A DNA stretch of 64,000 bases, taken from contig CM071569.1 of assembly GCA_036426205.1 (NCBI GenBank), positions 284,895,119 through 284,959,118 of the forward strand, in the 5' to 3' direction. Shown piece by piece: positions 33,440-45,238 of the stretch (positions within the stretch are counted from its first letter, which is position 1; each line of letters starts with the position of its first letter). Made by a program: the position numbers and the translations under genes. The notes under the pieces were generated by a model. It made no database searches. It was given only the letters and a program-made list of their open reading frames with translations, and was not told the DNA's origin. Source of the stretch: Ascaphus truei. Its lineage: Eukaryota > Chordata > Amphibia > Anura > Ascaphidae.

Positions 33440-36010
33440 AAAAAAAAGAGGCATAATACACCATTTTTGGGTAAAAACTGCCATATGTCGAGTACCGATA
33501 TTTATCGGAACGGGATGAACGGCAGAATTACCGCAAATAATGTATCCCCTAGACCCGGCTGGCGTTAGTCCCGTCTTTCCTATGGATATATTGGCCCTTA
33601 TATACATAGGCCAGATAAGCTAAATGAACCTGAACTAGATGATAAAATAGTTATTAAAATACATTACGGTAAATATTAACCCCAAAGTAGCCCACGGGTC
33701 AACTAGCCATGGGTTTCCACGACTAACTGACCAAAAAGGGCTACAAAGTGGTTAATATTAAAATAAAACTATACTACCTAACCCCCTTGCCAACCTTAGA
33801 AGCTAGTAAAGCATTGCCATTGCCATGGAATACTTTACTAACCGCCAAGGCAATGAAGGGGTTAATCCTCTTTCTTCCCCCCCCCCATCCCCCTGGGGGG
33901 CCTAACCACCCTCCCTGAGTCAACTAACTCCTACCCCATGACAAACATACCTGTTTTAAAAATAATAATCACATTAAAAATACATTTTAAGCATAAAACC
34001 GTTGATTATCACTGTGGACCACATTAGCAATAAATGGTAAGCTGTAATACAAAAAAAAAACATTAATATAAAAATAAAAAATAAACATTAATAACCCTCC
34101 TTCATTACCTTAGTGGCTAACCGCTAAGGTAATGAAGGGGTTAACCCCTCCCGCCACCCATTCGGGACAAGTACCCACCCAACAAGAGTTCCTTCCACCA
34201 CAGTAATGGGCAATAGTCCTATAAGGCAAATGTGCCTAACAGGACTTTTGTCCCTAGAAAAGAATAAAAATAAACAACAAACAAAACAATGCGTTACAAT
34301 ACATAATAAATACTAAACAATTAAACCCATTGATTGGTACAATGCCTATGTAAGCCCTCAAAGGGGACCTAGATAGCATATTGCCAATCAATGAACACCC
34401 TAAAAAATTATTGTTACGTACCCAAGCCGGGATGAAGGCTGTCCTCCTCATCGTCAGGGGAAGCCGCTGGAACATCCAATGAAGGGCCGATGTCCAACCA
34501 TAAAAAAAACCACACAAACAATCCGTGCCCGATGGCCAAAAACAGTAAAACCCCAATAAACACCATAAACAAAAATCCTTGCCCGATGGCACAAAAATAA
34601 ACAAAAATCAAAAGTAGCCAAAATACTGTAGATCCAGGCCTGATGGCCCGTCTTCCAATCCAGATCCATCCTGGATGAAAGGTGATGGATCCTATACTTG
34701 AACAGAGGCAATGCATTCTCCGTAGAAGATAGAAGAGCAGTGAGTTCTTATTCTTCTTGCAGATGTTGACTCATCGTCCAATTCCTGCCTAATGAAACGT
34801 GACAGTCCTTTTATAAGGCCTGTGACGTCATATTTGTCAGTCACATGGTACATCCACCAATCCTATTGGTAGTTGTACTATGTATTCAGTCATCAGTTTG
34901 TTTGAGAATGACTTCTCACCCAACATTTTTGACATCACATGGTACATCAATCAACCGGATTGATTTATGTACTTACTATCTGATGCCTTCCCTATTCAGT
35001 GCTGTGTCATCACCTTAAAGGGGAGAAATCACAAGGTGACGTACCATCTGATGCCTTTCCTTTTTTGTTTGCTGTGACATCAACCAAACCAAGTTGCTTG
35101 ATGTACCATGTGATATCATCAATGTTGGTTGAGAGGTCATTTTCAACCAAATTGATGGCTGTTCACATGATACATACACCAATCCAATTGGTGCATGTAC
35201 CATGTGACTGTCAAATGGGACGTCACAGGCCTTATATAAGGCCTGTCACGTCTCACTTGACAGGAAATGGACAACGAGTCCACTTCTGCAAGAGGAAGAA
35301 AAGAAAGAAGATCTACTCACCGGAGACTGCTCCTCTATAAAGAGGTTCCATTGCTTCGGGTCAAGTTAAGGATCCATCACCCTTCATCCAGGATGGATCC
35401 GGATTGGAAGAAGGGTCATCGGACCTGGATCTATTTTTACTGCTTTTGATTTTTTGTTTATTTTTGTGACATCGGGGAAAGATCATTTTTCTGGTGGTAA
35501 TTTTTTTTTACTGTTCTTGGCTATCGGGCCTGGATTGTTTGTGCGGTTTCTTTTAACGGTTGGGCATTGGCCCGTTATTGGATTTTGCAGCGGGTGCCCC
35601 TGATGATGATTAGGATGGCCTTCATGCCAGCATGCGTAAGTAACACTTTTATTTATTTAGGGTGTTTATTGTTTGGCAATGTGGGTATCTAGGTCCCCGT
35701 TGAGGGTTTGGGTCAGCACAGTGGCAATGGCGTAGGATTTATTATGTATTGAAATGTATATTTTGTTTAATGCCTATTTTTATGTTTTTCAATGGGCAAA
35801 AGGGGTTAACCCTTAGCGTTTAGCCACTGAGGTAATGAGAGGGAGGGGGTTATTAATGTTTTTTTTAATATCGCTAATGTTTTTTTTGTATTACAACTTA
35901 CCATTTATTGCCAATGTGGATTTATTGCCAATCTAGGCACCCCATTGAGACAATGGTTTTATGTGTAAAATTTATTTTTAATGTGATTATTATTATTTTT
36001 TAACCGTCTA
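33440..36010. mobile_element. 2.6-kb inverted-repeat (foldback) element, family F
   Basis: The two halves mirror each other around about 35000. AATAAATGGTAAGCTGTAATAC (34031) is mirrored by GTATTACAACTTACCATTTATT (35888). The CATCCTGGATGAAAGGTGAT and CACATGGTACATC segments are mirrored at 35380 and 35100-35200. 34104-34139 is a near-perfect hairpin TTCATTACCTTAG...CTAAGGTAATGAA. 35227-35244 is a palindrome GGCCTTATATAAGGCC with a TATA-box look. The left end (33440-33720) recurs inverted at 59935-60240. No transposase. Confidence 0.7.
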
Positions 36011-36109
36011 TTTATTATTTTTAGACGATATTATTATTATTAGACCAAAACGTAGACTATTTTGCAATAAGTTTAAAAAAAATTCACTTCAAGACCCATA
36101 ATTGCCTGT

Positions 36110-36262
36110 GAATTAAAGGGGGAAAGAGGGGCAGAGAGGGGCAGAGAGAGAGGGATAGAGAGGGGCAGAGACCAAGACCGAAACCGAGAGAGAGACCGAG
36201 AGAGCCCGAGAGAGCGAGAGACCGAGAGAGACACAGAGAGACCGAGAGCGTCAGGCATGTGG
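36110..36262. repeat. (GA)-rich low-complexity tract
   Basis: Purine-rich GAGAGAGACCGAGAGAG repeats. The minus-strand Ser/Leu-rich ORF over it is an artefact. Confidence 0.9.
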
Positions 36263-36349
36263 AAGAATGTCCCAACATCGAATATGCTTTTCCGGTTGGG
36301 GAGATGGAGGGGTTAAAATAAGCGAGAAAAACAAAGCGAGAGGAAAGAG

Positions 36350-36635
36350 CAGAGAACGCCCACAGCGTCACTCATTTATTAAAAACATTAAAAAAAAACC
36401 ACAGGTAATAATTCAAGTCACATTGGGTCAGATATAGAAAGGAAGTGTCCCCAAACAGGCGAGCAGGACAAGGACATTATCGCACCGGCAGCTTTGCCAC
36501 AGCGGGCGCCACACGTCCCCAGACGCGCGTGTGAATGCCTTTCTATATCTGACCCAATGTGAGTTGAATGATTACCTGTGTTTTAATAAAGTGAATGACA
36601 CTGTGGGCGTTCTCTGCGCTGTCCTCTCTCTCTCT
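36350..36635. repeat. Inverted repeat, arms about 95 bp
   Basis: GCAGAGAACGCCCACAGCGT...GGGTCAGATATAGAAAGG (36350-36443) is mirrored by CCTTTCTATATCTGACCCAA...GTGGGCGTTCTCTGCGC (about 36538-36632), separated by about 95 bp. Confidence 0.82.
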
Positions 36636-36809
36636 GTCTTTGCATGTACTAACGGAGGCGCGGAACACGTCCAAAGGAGAGCGGCCCGCGCCTGGATCCC
36701 GCTGCAAATCGCACAAAGAACTTTTTATTATCGTTTTCTTCACAGATCAGACTTTTCCACTATTTGTGTTTTTCACGTTGGACTTAATTTTATTCATTTT
36801 TTTGTGCAC

Positions 36810-36833
36810 TGTAAGAGACGTGTGCAGAGGTAC

Positions 36834-36866
<33 letters not shown>

Positions 36867-37490
36867 TGGCACTATGTAAGAGATGTGTGCAGAGGTACAT
36901 GTATGTATGTATGTATGTATGTATGTATGTATGTATGTATGTATGTATGTATGTATGTATGGCACTATGAAGAGACGTGTGCAGAGGTACATATATGTAT
37001 GTATGTATATATGTATGTATGTATGTATGTATGGCACTATGTAAGAGAATGTGTGCAGAGGTACATGTATGATGTATGTATGTATGGCACTATGTAAGAG
37101 ATGTGTGCAGAGGTACATATATGTATGTATGTATGTATGGCACTATGTAAGAGATTGTTGCAGAAGGTACATATATGTATGTATGTATGTTATGCACTAT
37201 GTAAGAAGATGTGTGCAGTGGTAACATATATGTATGTATGTATGTATGGCACTATGTAAGAGATGTGTGCAGAGGTACATATATGTATGTATGTATGTAT
37301 GGCACTATGTAAGAGACGTGTGCAGAGGGTACACGTTGTATGTTGTATGTATGGGCACTATGTAAGAGATGTGTGCAAGAGGTACATATATATGTATGTT
37401 ATGTATGGCACTATGTAAGAGATGTGTGCAGAGGTACATATATGTATGTATGTATGTATGGCACTATGTAAGAGACGTGTGCAGAGGTAC

Positions 37491-37521
<31 letters not shown>

Positions 37522-37551
37522 GCACTATGTAAGAGATGTGTGCAGAGGTAC

Positions 37552-37584
<33 letters not shown>

Positions 37585-38168
37585 TGGCACTATGTAAGAG
37601 ATGTGTGCAGAGGTACATATATATGTAAGAGATGTGTGCAGAGGTACATATATATGTAAGAGATGTGTGCAGAGGTACATATAATGGAGACCGATTTGGG
37701 TGCAATTATACAGTATCTTGGCTTTATTGAGCCTTTATCCATGTAAAATATACAAAAACAACAAAATAACAAACCCCTATCCCTGTGTAAGGGTAACTTA
37801 CTTCCCCAGTCCCTGTCTGCAGGACTGGAGGGATATTCCCATTACCAGCCTATCACCCCAAAGTCTCAGGAGGTACCTTAAGCAGGTGGCCCTCCATGTC
37901 AGTCTCTGGCAGGTTCCTGGGTCCTCTGTGTCCAGCAAATATTGGTCTCAGGGTCTCTTTGTGTCTTGATCTCAGCACACCTTTGTGCTCAAGACAGTGT
38001 CTGTGTGCAGGCTTCTCTGCTCTCCTTCTGTCAGCCCAAATGTGAGCTAAGGAATCTCTCTCCCATCAGGCTTTTCTCAGAGTCTGGTTGATTGCCTGTG
38101 TGCAATTAACCAGCTCGCTGCTGGATTTAGAGGCAGTGTCTCTCAAACAGTGATAAGTCCCTGTTACA
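36810..38168 (-). mobile_element. Solo LTR enlarged by an internal tandem repeat
   Basis: Minus-strand LTR of the same family as 29929-30562. It begins TGTAACAGGGACTTATCA at 38168. AATAAAG is near 37720 on the minus strand. Its 3' end matches TGTACCTCTGCACA...TACA at 36810. The flanks TGCAC (36805-36809) and GGCAC (38169-38173) fit a 5-bp duplication with one change. The extra length is the array at 36825-37690. Confidence 0.72.
36825..37690. repeat. Tandem repeat built from the LTR end plus (ATGT)n
   Basis: About 14 units of GGCACTATGTAAGAGATGTG then TGCAGAGGTACATATATGT with variable (ATGT)n. The GTGTGCAGAGGTACA core is the LTR 3' terminus. Units at 37040-37400 have scattered indels. Confidence 0.9.
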
Positions 38169-38693
38169 GGCACATTGCATTTTTTTTATGAATCAGTAAT
38201 ATTGTTTTATTGCTAGATTTAGTTTATCACTGGAACACTTGCTTAAATCCCGACATCATTTCTTAATTGCCACAGCTTGGTAGAGCACTCTCACACCTTT
38301 AACACTTCAAATAGGTGAGAACTTCAATGATATATTATACCTTTCTTATTTGGACTAACAGAATATATTTTTAAGACAAGCTCTCAAGAACTTGCAGTAC
38401 TGTTTGACCTGTGGAACAGAGCTCTCTCCGCTCCTGAAAGCTTGTGGTTAAAAATAGAGCCTTCTATTGAAAAAGTCACTTCTTTTTAGCAACATTTCAA
38501 ACAAACGAACATGGCTTTCGCCACTGAATACATGATGGTGTTTTAGCACGTTAGTAAGGGGAAAGGGTTTAGAAAACAGGAATAATATGGGCACGCGTTT
38601 TTACTAAACGTTTACATCTTCTTGGTTTGGGAAGTTCCCCCCCCCCCCACATGGATCACCCGTTTAGGGTGTGTGGGAGGCTACAGTGACACA

Positions 38694-38865
38694 AGAAGCT
38701 TCAGTCCCAGCTTCAGCACAGGTGGCTCAATCGAAGACAGAGACACTGATTGAACCACCTGTGCTGAAGCAGGGGTATATCCTGAAAACCTGAGCTGTTG
38801 GTGGCCCTTGAGGACTGGAGTTGCCCAGCCCTGATCTAAACCATCCTAGCTTCTTGTGTCACTGT
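38694..38865. mobile_element. hAT-like foldback MITE
   Basis: CCCAGCTTCAGCACAGGTGG...TGATTGAACCACCTGTGCTG hairpin. It is enclosed by GTGACACAAGAAGCT (38687) and AGCTTCTTGTGTCAC (38848) in inverse order. Confidence 0.7.
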
Positions 38866-38984
38866 TCCCTCCCATAATCAGTATTGGGCATTGTGGATTC
38901 TGGACGTGTAAGGGTAATCTTTGGTTGCAGGTTATATTGCAGCTCAGATTCCCTGTTGAGGAAGCTTTGATAGTATAGGATGGG

Positions 38985-39056
38985 AGGCTGTGTCCCTGAA
39001 AGGGGCTGTGTCCCTGAAAGGGGCTGTGTCCCTGAAAGGGGCTGTGTCCCTGAAAC
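38985..39056. repeat. 18-bp tandem repeat, four units
   Basis: Four copies of TCCCTGAAAGGGGCTGTG. Confidence 0.95.
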
Positions 39057-39354
39057 GTCACTATTACTGCTCTTAATATTAAGTAACTACAGAGCACATT
39101 TTTGCATCAGTTTTTCCCGGGCTTCTCAGGAGCGGAGCTGTGTTTATTTCCGCTGCAGGGACCCCCTGCTCCCAGAGATACTTACCTCTGTAGGGGGCGC
39201 CAGTACCTGCAGCCAGGAAACGGTATGCCTAACAAAATGGCGGCTTCAATGCCCAGCATCGTGTGGGCCAATCGGAAGCCATGACATCATCCCTTGCGGC
39301 TTCCTATTGGACCGCGTGCAAAAAAGAAAAATCGCTCCGTGCTACATGTTTTGC

Positions 39355-39815
39355 TGCTTTAAAGGAGGAATCCAAGACGTGTTCTTTATTTTTTTAATAC
39401 AAGTTTGGAGCAGGGAGGTCTCTGGAGCTGAACCCCTATTCATTTCAGCTCTGGGACCCCCAGCTTCTGCAGATACTTACCTCCGAAGCGGGGTGCCGGT
39501 ATGTCTGCGGAGTTTAAAGGTCCAGGTCACACGGGCCAGTAAAGAAACAACACTGTCCTGCGCTCGAGTAAGGCGTCACCGTAAGACGTTATGGCTTCCT
39601 ATTGGCCCGCAGGGCCGGGAAGCTTTGAAAAGCAGCCATATAGTGAACCCTATCGGCACCTCCTATGGAGGGAGGTGAGTATCTCAGGAAGCAGGGGCTC
39701 CCTGGCGTTGAAATGAATGGGGTACAGCTCTGGAGACATCCTGCTTCAATCCTATAGTAAAAAAAGGAAACAATGAAGGGGGAGAAAAAACGGCTTGGGT
39801 TGCCTCTTTAGGGTG
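39355..39815. mobile_element. MITE of the GGGACCCCCTGCTTC family
   Basis: Outer arms TTTAAAGGAGGAATCCAAGACG against ACGGCTTGGGTTGCCTCTTTA. Inner arms with TTCATTTCAGCTCTGGGACCCCC and GAAATGAATGGGGTACAGCTC. It lies about 200 bp from the exon at 40021-40088. Confidence 0.7.
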
Positions 39816-40020
39816 AAGAACACAAAGTTGGAAGGGGATCCCGGAGACAGGATATGGCTGCTATGTCTGACACTGGCTTCAATATACCCTGGTCTAGGCT
39901 AAAGGAGTAGGCGGCATGGAAACCCTTTTCACGCTGGTCCTGACATTAGAAGAAAACATGTCCTATTATTGCTGAAGAACAAACAAGTTCCTTAAAGAGT
40001 GAAAACAGAAACATTCTTAC

Positions 40021-40088
40021 CCTGTAATAATAATCTCGGGATATGTCTGTGTTCCAAGGTTCCAGGCGCCTCCTGTGATTGGCCATTC
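40021..40088 (-). CDS. STXBP5L: STXBP5L exon EWPITGGAWNLGTQTYPEII
   Basis: A 68-bp exon of 22 codons plus GG, reading EWPITGGAWNLGTQTYPEII then IT and a split Gly. It matches the tomosyn EWPI.GG.W.LG.Q.YPEIIITG segment. The acceptor is GCAG (40092-40089) and the donor is GTAAG (40020-40016). The final GG joins the G of the next exon to make the Gly of the TGHADGS motif. It starts at a codon boundary, whereas the last recognised upstream exon ends with two bases of a codon. An intervening exon of length 3n+1 is therefore needed. Confidence 0.92.
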
Positions 40089-40114
40089 CTGCGTACAAAC
40101 AGAGTCACGTCAAC

Positions 40115-40201
40115 TGAACATTAACACTGCAACACTGTAACACTGTAACACTGTAACACTGCAACACTGCAACACTGCAACACTGCAACACTGCAACACT
40201 G
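40115..40201. repeat. 8-bp tandem repeat
   Basis: About ten copies of CAACACTG or TAACACTG, beginning about 30 bp upstream (gene sense) of the exon acceptor at 40089. It may sit over the branch-point region. Confidence 0.92.
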
Positions 40202-41956
40202 GCTTGCCCCTCACAGCTAGCAGCTCAGCCGCCTCATCTCTTGCAGCACTCCATTAGGAAGGTCCCTTCTCCTCTAATAGATCTGCTTTCCATCTACTCT
40301 CAAAGAGATCCCCAGCTTCTCTGTCTTGAGTGCTCTGTCTTTCTTCTTCACCTGGACGATAGCGGGGGTACTGATCCACTCCGCACAACTGGACAGCCAT
40401 CTTCTAGGGGAGACACCTCCGCCAGGAGCGATGCCGAGTGGAGCCATTCGCCCTGGTGGCCAGACTTAAGGAGCTACCGTGCTCCGCGGTCACCGGGAGG
40501 CTCACACCTGACACCCTGGGGCAGTCAACTCACCCTTGTCTTCATTAGCAGGTACTGATCCCACGCTGGGACCGATGGTACCTCTGTAGGCCGGACTGGC
40601 CGTTGTAGGGCACGCGGCCCACAGCATCTGGATTGCACTGCAACTGAGGTAGGTGATTCTTTGTCTCCAACTTCGCTGGTGTGGTCCGCGGCTGGCGCAT
40701 CACCACGAGTGGCTGGTCGCTGGAATCACTGAAAGAAGATTGGGGTACAGACACCTTACCCTGTGATTCCTCTGTCTCCTCTGTATCCCCGCTGAGGTGG
40801 TTCGCCGGTAGGCGCATCGCCACCGATGGGACTTCAACCTCTTCTCGGAGAATATCACTATTGGATCTCCACAAGGGAGTCACCGGGGTCTTCTGCGATA
40901 CAACCAGCGGTTGTTGGTACGAAGCTGGCGTGCTCCGGTACCTCCACTATGCGGTCGCGCTCTTCTCCTCCAATGGTTCGCTGGCGGTGTTAGCCATCTC
41001 TCTTGGGGTTCTGTAGCACACAGCGCACTGGTTGTAGGAACTGTGCCCCGCAGCAGGCACACTTGGGACCCCAGGTCTGTTTGCCACTGGGAATCAACTG
41101 GTTACAAACACATCTTATACACCGTCCATCAGCCACCACTGCCACCCAGTATTCATGGGTAGCCTAAAGTGGTCGAAGTCCATAACCACCAGACAGGTGC
41201 AAGTCCTTTTGTAGGCACGGGCACACAAGAAGGGTATCTTCCCTCCTCTTTTCCGCCATGTCCACACAAACGGGTGTGTTTCTCTGCATTCTGTACTGTC
41301 TTTAGTGGGAACAGCGGTTGCTGATTGCTGTTCCCTGTGCTGCTCCCCCTGGTGGAATTTAAGGAGGGGCACGCTTCTATCACTGAGTGGGTCTGGCTCT
41401 GCACTGAGGCACTCATAGGCGGGCGGAGCTCTGGTTTTCCGCCAGTCCTGGGCGATTTTTGCAACACAATTTAGTGCGGTTGCAGTCAGCAGACAGTGTG
41501 CTCTCCTGCTTTGGCGGGAGACGCCATTTGTCTGACTCACTGGCTGAGGGAGCCTCCATTAACCACAGTTCTGAACTACACTGCAGCTTTTTGCATAGAT
41601 CATGAGACAGTCCCCTGCGGAGGACTCGGGTAGGGTTAATATATGGGGAACAGTCTCTAAGCAATTGTCAGCGTGGTGAACAGGAGATAGGTAATCCCCT
41701 GGCGTCAGTATCCAGCTTATAGCTATCACCCGGCGGTGGCCAATTCGGGCAAGTTTTACTTGGGCGAGCATTGTGGGTAATGCCGTATCATTGGATACTC
41801 CTGCCACTACAAACAAGTGCCTTGGGGATAACTGTTGCGCTAAGGCCCAGTCATTGACGTCTTGCTGTGACGGCACTGACTGATGAAAAATAGAATGGGA
41901 CATTTGAAAAAAAATGGAACAGGGCACCCCAGGTCTATCTCAGCAGCGCCTCCAAA
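40202..41956. other. Intron; probable LTR-element interior without recognisable genes
   Basis: Several short ORFs on both strands, none with gag, protease or reverse transcriptase motifs. It adjoins LTR-derived sequence at 41957. The missing tomosyn exon was looked for here and not found. Confidence 0.35.
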
Positions 41957-42438
41957 TGTAACAGGTGTTCCCCCTAGTCTGACCCACCCAATCTCACATT
42001 GGCCCGTGTGATCTAACCAGTCCCCATTACGTGTTCGTGTCTGGTGGTGCACCTGTAGGCAACAGGGCTCCTGAGTCTCCTGCTTTGCCCATACCATGCA
42101 AATAAAGATGCCCTGTTCAAAGATACCCCCACTGTGTGAGTGTGAGATTACTCAGCAGTGGATGGCACCACCAAGAAGGAGTTCCTCACCAGGACCATCT
42201 CCCTGCGGAAGCACAGATCCTGATGAGGTGGAGGCGCTGTACTGGATATAGGTAGGACTCGCACCCACTACCTCAGCTGCCTGTCTGGATGACATCCCCT
42301 AATACCATCAAGCAGGACACTCAGGAGCCCTGTTGCCTACAGGTGCACCACCAGACACGAACACGTAATGGGGACTGGTTAGATCACACGGGCCAATGTG
42401 AGATTGGGTGGGTCAGACTAGGGGGAACACCCGTTACA
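41957..42438. mobile_element. LTR fragment with inverted duplication of its end
   Basis: 41957-42076 and 42319-42438 are 120-bp inverted copies differing at one base, each starting TGTAAC(A/G)GGTGTTCCC. The minus strand from 42438 to about 42085 is collinear with the LTR at 950-1290. The left arm is thus an extra, head-to-head copy of the LTR terminus. Confidence 0.82.
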
Positions 42439-43373
42439 AGTACAACAGAACCTGCTGGGCCTGCTGATTTTTGCCCATACTTAGTTATGGAAATAATATT
42501 ACAGCTCTCCTAACGCGGCCGTTATAAATACGTTTCCTGCAAAAGTAAATAATGCCCGTTTGTAAAAGTGACTGAAAAAATGATTTCACGTGAATATTTT
42601 ACTGAAAAATTTCACCTGGTCACAATGTGCAAGGAAAAGAAGGGAAGACTGTCAATTTAGAGCCAGATTTACTCAATTTCGATATTGATATCACTCTATT
42701 AATGGTTAAAAAAATGCGTTATTTGTACCGCCGTATCTACGAAGGGCTTAAAGCTTCAATAACGCAACGACAACTCATTTTATCACAGCGATAAATGCAG
42801 GCTTAATATAACACCAGGGTCCATAATTATCGTGCAAATGAGACTGCATCGTCCAATTACAATATGCAAGAGTTCAATTTAACGGCAATGCAAATGTATG
42901 GAAATTAAGAATTACCAGCTAATGACCTATTCAAACGCTAACACCTGGTGAAAAATATTCTCAAATGCTATCCCCTGTAGGTCGGCGATTTGCCGCACTC
43001 GATAACATGCTGGGGTCAGCAGGACATTCTAACGCGAGTATTGTACTTTCTGCCGTAAAGTAAAATCCACGTTAGAATATCCGGACTCGAGACATCGCCT
43101 TGTTGAGTGAGTCGGAGCAACGATCTACCCGTGCGTCCCTGAGGGTAATATGGATCCTCTCCTTACTTGATCTATCAATTTGATCACCAACACCAGTCTG
43201 GTGGCAGACCGATCTTGCCTATGTGTACAATGGCCAGGTATTCATATATTAGAAAGCCAAGTAGCCTGTTAGTTGTGGTCAACTTATGACCAGTTGGTCA
43301 CTTGGGATACTGAAGACCTAACATGTACACACATCGTTTTTTGACAAGGTGTTTGTTGTATGTTTTAGATTGG
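42439..43373. other. Intron, nothing recognised
   Basis: A/T-rich, no exon, clear repeat or long ORF. Confidence 0.5.
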
Positions 43374-43515
43374 TACAGTTACATAGTTACACAGTTACAT
43401 AGTTACATAGTAGATGAGATTGAAAGAAAAGACGTAGGTCCATCAAGTTCAAGCTACTGTACACTAAATTTAGATGACGAGATACTTTATCTTATATTTG
43501 AACTTACATCCTCAG
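43374..43515 (-). mobile_element. CR1-type LINE 3' tip
   Basis: ACAGTTACATAGTTACATAG, TAGATGAGATTGAAAG and CATCAAGTTCAAG are shared with the other CR1 ends. Confidence 0.82.
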
Positions 43516-44120
43516 GCATGATAGGGGTTAATTATTTTCTGCTATGGGGGTTTGATAACGGGCCTTTTATATAAGGCTATGCTAGAAAAGTGGGAGCCTT
43601 CCAATTCCCAACTCCCCTCAACCCAACAAATTGCATCACTGTCGCTGATTAACGCTGGTTTCTCCGAGTTAACCCCTAGTTGCATCACTAGTGGTATTTA
43701 ATGCTGAGTTACCGCTGTTTTGGTGCCTGCAGATTAGCTTGGATATTGCAATCCACTTATGAATATGGAATTCTTAGCAAATCTGGCGGAATTTAAAGAC
43801 AATACTGTACCTCCTCGATACCAATATTTTATAACTCCATTTTTGTTTTTTTGCGCAAAAATGTTGACCTTTAGTCAATTCAGGCCATAGATCATTAAGT
43901 AGCTGGGATGGCTGCATTAAACAGGAAATATAGTATTTAAGAATACATTTTTATGTATATGGAAGATTCCTTTCATTACCTTTATGGAGTATGGATACAC
44001 AGTATCTGCTTGTATCTTTTGTTTTCGGGGGAGTTCGGGGGGGTTGTAACATGATTCTTTTATTTTTTATTGTAGGGAGTTTGGGTTTTTATCGATTAAG
44101 TATGGATTGTATGATTTATA

Positions 44121-44521
44121 TTTAAAACCAGAGACAGAACATAAAACACAGACAGAGCTCAGTGCACATCCAGTGAAACTCATACACGGAACAGTGCCTA
44201 AATATATATGTATAAAAATCTTTTAAGTAAAATGGTCTTTTAGTTTGACATTTTTGGCCAAAATTGTTGTAAGCCCCTGAGCCACTGCACGGCAGACCAC
44301 ATTTCAAGGGTCCCTAACACTAATATAAATTCTTAATAACCTGTGCAATACCAGGAAGAATGATTTATAATAAATCTGTCAATATTAGTTGCAAAGTTCT
44401 AAGTCTGATTGAAGCTTTTATTAACCTGTACATTACCAGGAAAAGCACTCTGTATTAGATTTGTCACAACCATACTGCACTGAGCTCTGTCTGTGTTTTA
44501 TGTTATGTCTCTGGTTTTAAA
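44121..44521. mobile_element. 401-bp element with 46-bp terminal inverted repeats
   Basis: TTTAAAACCAGAGACAGAAC...AGAGCTCAGTGCA (44121-44166) is the complement of 44476-44521 with one mismatch. The flanks are A/T-rich (TATA / ATAT), so the target duplication is ambiguous. No ORF of note. Confidence 0.82.
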
Positions 44522-44935
44522 TATATATATTGCCATGCTCAGTAGCACTCTTCTGTGACACTCATATGCTTATATATATGTTGTGGTTATTTTGGGGGTT
44601 CAATAGGAGATTGTTAGGTGTCCAGTATGTTTTTTGTATGATTTATAAGCATATTTTAAAGGCTGCTGTGATTCCCTCCGCTTATCCGCAACCTTTAATA
44701 AAAGGACTACAAGCTTCGTGTGCATAGTGGAGTCGGGTGTTAGGAACAGACTTGAAGCCAATTATTTAGAAGCACAAGTGTTGAACGCATTCAGCGTTAA
44801 AAAATCGCCAACGTGCGTTATTGTGCTTACTTATACATTACCCGGGAAAGAAAGCTTCTGGAATAGCAAAGGTGACACTATGTGTTCCTGTCCAATCATT
44901 TGGTTTTCAGTTACTATTTTAATGGTGTAGAGCAA

Positions 44936-45030
44936 GGGCGGCCAACTCCAGTCCTCCAGGGCCACCAACAGGTCAGGTTTTAAGGATATCCCTGCTTCAG
45001 CACAGGTGGCTCAATCAGTGGCCCAGTCTT
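44936..45030 (+). mobile_element. Half of a hAT-like foldback MITE
   Basis: GGCGGCCAACTCCAGTCCTC...CTGCTTCAGCACAGGTGGCT, left arm only. The right arm is missing. Confidence 0.75.
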
Positions 45031-45238
45031 CGACTTATTGCATAATTACTAAATTGATTTCAAACTAAAATGTTGTGTGATCATTTTATCTCACTTAGCA
45101 AGCCTTATCGTGGCCGCAAATGAGTTTGTCTCAATATTCTGTATACATCCTGGTAAAATAAATGTGAAAAAATGTGGGTTAAAACGGTAATAATATAGCA
45201 GTAGGGGGGATGCATGATGGAGAAATGCGCGGTCTTAC

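Noticed and set aside
36531..37118. Tyr/Met/Val ORFs at 36531-37705
   Set aside because: Translation of (ATGT)n and its complement.
40241..41927. Retroviral gag/pol between LTR-like ends
   Set aside because: Short ORFs only; no RT, protease, integrase or zinc-knuckle motif visible.
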